64,000 nt of DNA from the NCBI GenBank assembly GCA_964035575.1, contig OZ037860.1:1512689-1576688 (forward strand). The letters are read 5' to 3'. Made by a program: the position numbers and the translations under genes. This DNA comes from Rhynchopus sp. YZ270_cl-10 (Eukaryota; Euglenozoa; Diplonemea; Diplonemida; Diplonemidae). The notes beneath the pieces are model-generated. The model worked only from the letters and a program-made list of their open reading frames with translations, was not told the DNA's origin and made no database searches. Position 1 is the stretch's first letter. The number at the start of each line of letters is the position of its first letter. Shown here in pieces: positions 62,001 through 64,000 of the stretch.

Positions 62001-64000
62001 CCGCAAACCCGCAAACCCGCAAACCCGCAAACCCGCAAACCCGCAAACCCGCAAACCCGCAAACCCGCAAACCCGCAAACCCGCAAACCCGCAAACCCGC
62101 AAACCCGCAAACCCGCAAACCCGCAAACCCGCAAACCCGCAAACCCGCAAACCCGCAAACCCGCAAACCCGCAAACCCGCAAACCCGCAAACCCGCAAAC
62201 CCGCAAACCCGCAAACCCGCAAACCCGCAAACCCGCAAACCCGCAAACCCGCAAACCCGCAAACCCGCAAACCCGCAAACCCGCAAACCCGCAAACCCGC
62301 AAACCCGCAAACCCGCAAACCCGCAAACCCGCAAACCCGCAAACCCGCAAACCCGCAAACCCGCAAACCCGCAAACCCGCAAACCCGCAAACCCGCAAAC
62401 CCGCAAACCCGCAAACCCGCAAACCCGCAAACCCGCAAACCCGCAAACCCGCAAACCCGCAAACCCGCAAACCCGCAAACCCGCAAACCCGCAAACCCGC
62501 AAACCCGCAAACCCGCAAACCCGCAAACCCGCAAACCCGCAAACCCGCAAACCCGCAAACCCGCAAACCCGCAAACCCGCAAACCCGCAAACCCGCAAAC
62601 CCGCAAACCCGCAAACCCGCAAACCCGCAAACCCGCAAACCCGCAAACCCGCAAACCCGCAAACCCGCAAACCCGCAAACCCGCAAACCCGCAAACCCGC
62701 AAACCCGCAAACCCGCAAACCCGCAAACCCGCAAACCCGCAAACCCGCAAACCCGCAAACCCGCAAACCCGCAAACCCGCAAACCCGCAAACCCGCAAAC
62801 CCGCAAACCCGCAAACCCGCAAACCCGCAAACCCGCAAACCCGCAAACCCGCAAACCCGCAAACCCGCAAACCCGCAAACCCGCAAACCCGCAAACCCGC
62901 AAACCCGCAAACCCGCAAACCCGCAAACCCGCAAACCCGCAAACCCGCAAACCCGCAAACCCGCAAACCCGCAAACCCGCAAACCCGCAAACCCGCAAAC
63001 CCGCAAACCCGCAAACCCGCAAACCCGCAAACCCGCAAACCCGCAAACCCGCAAACCCGCAAACCCGCAAACCCGCAAACCCGCAAACCCGCAAACCCGC
63101 AAACCCGCAAACCCGCAAACCCGCAAACCCGCAAACCCGCAAACCCGCAAACCCGCAAACCCGCAAACCCGCAAACCCGCAAACCCGCAAACCCGCAAAC
63201 CCGCAAACCCGCAAACCCGCAAACCCGCAAACCCGCAAACCCGCAAACCCGCAAACCCGCAAACCCGCAAACCCGCAAACCCGCAAACCCGCAAACCCGC
63301 AAACCCGCAAACCCGCAAACCCGCAAACCCGCAAACCCGCAAACCCGCAAACCCGCAAACCCGCAAACCCGCAAACCCGCAAACCCGCAAACCCGCAAAC
63401 CCGCAAACCCGCAAACCCGCAAACCCGCAAACCCGCAAACCCGCAAACCCGCAAACCCGCAAACCCGCAAACCCGCAAACCCGCAAACCCGCAAACCCGC
63501 AAACCCGCAAACCCGCAAACCCGCAAACCCGCAAACCCGCAAACCCGCAAACCCGCAAACCCGCAAACCCGCAAACCCGCAAACCCGCAAACCCGCAAAC
63601 CCGCAAACCCGCAAACCCGCAAACCCGCAAACCCGCAAACCCGCAAACCCGCAAACCCGCAAACCCGCAAACCCGCAAACCCGCAAACCCGCAAACCCGC
63701 AAACCCGCAAACCCGCAAACCCGCAAACCCGCAAACCCGCAAACCCGCAAACCCGCAAACCCGCAAACCCGCAAACCCGCAAACCCGCAAACCCGCAAAC
63801 CCGCAAACCCGCAAACCCGCAAACCCGCAAACCCGCAAACCCGCAAACCCGCAAACCCGCAAACCCGCAAACCCGCAAACCCGCAAACCCGCAAACCCGC
63901 AAACCCGCAAACCCGCAAACCCGCAAACCCGCAAACCCGCAAACCCGCAAACCCGCAAACCCGCAAACCCGCAAACCCGCAAACCCGCAAACCCGCAAAC
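56086..64000 (+). repeat. (AAACCCGC)n satellite, >7.9 kb, continues beyond the window
   Basis: About 989 copies with no variant seen by eye. The C-rich strand is on the +. The open frames of more than 2600 residues on the - strand are artefacts of the 8-bp period and are not genes. Confidence 0.99.

Noticed and set aside
56011-63998. Open frames of more than 2600 residues (GFAGLRVC repeats) on the - strand, and the same at 46,659-47,358
   Set aside because: They arise because an 8-bp unit without stops repeats perfectly. All frames on that strand are open, there is no leader, and the sequence is satellite DNA.
56086-64000. Right-end telomere made of TTTGCGGG/CCCGCAAA
   Set aside because: At a right chromosome end the + strand should be G-rich toward the end; here it is C-rich. 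An internal array of the same unit also exists. It could be a left-end telomere only if the assembly joined it wrongly.

Overview
This window comes from the nuclear genome of a unicellular eukaryote. The evidence is short spliceosomal introns, an ATM kinase, ribosomal protein eS6, a PP2A-like phosphatase, a U2 snRNA and a Helitron. The lineage cannot be fixed from the sequence. I could place 17 introns in host genes. Sixteen begin GTATG (one begins GTATT) and 15 end in ACAG. This resembles the strict GTATGT/ACACAG signals of metamonads. A small two-exon protein that looks like the mitochondrial succinate dehydrogenase anchor (SDHD) points the other way, so I leave the lineage open.

Bases 1-41,611 form a gene-dense host region in which every gene is on the + strand. 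In order: the 3' end of ATM/Tel1; a coiled-coil protein; a GFA/CENP-V zinc protein; a seven-exon PP2A-like phosphatase; a SAM-domain protein with a Gly/Lys tail; the SDHD-like protein; a CAP + glutaredoxin-like x2 + EF-hand fusion; eS6; a 7TM-like membrane region fused to a class-3 lipase; a ubiquitin-like/TPR-like protein; a 75-residue membrane protein; a tandem ubiquitin-like protein; an LRR/coiled-coil protein that may be myristoylated; an unrecognised protein; and a second coiled-coil protein. These are kinase, phosphatase, lipid, redox and cytoskeleton-like functions with no operon logic.

The gene spaces are either short (about 200-700 bp) or expanded to 1-5 kb. The expanded ones are filled by a family of short hairpin elements, typified by CTAAGC[ACGAGAG]GCTTAG followed by a TTCATCTTA-ACTTTT tail. 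All copies I saw are on the + strand. Stem sequences differ between copies while pairing is largely kept, and the loop stays the same. Two copies lie inside introns. I regard this family as the most interesting undescribed feature.

Bases 41,612-64,000 are repeat-rich. They hold an 8-bp CTCCTTAG array; a GGGGTTCA-T9-A(n) minisatellite leading into two head-to-tail ~945-bp units that each end in poly(A), the whole bounded by a 9-bp direct repeat like a retroposon target duplication; a 200-bp assembly gap; a U2 snRNA gene on the - strand; a short AAACCCGC array; an apparently intact Helitron encoding a 2037-residue Rep-helicase with a C-terminal OTU protease domain; a spliced C2H2 zinc-finger gene just upstream of it on the same strand; decayed AAACCTAC repeats; and about 7.9 kb of uniform AAACCCGC repeat running off the window. 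The layout looks like heterochromatin or subtelomere, but the right-hand array has the wrong strand polarity for a right-end telomere.
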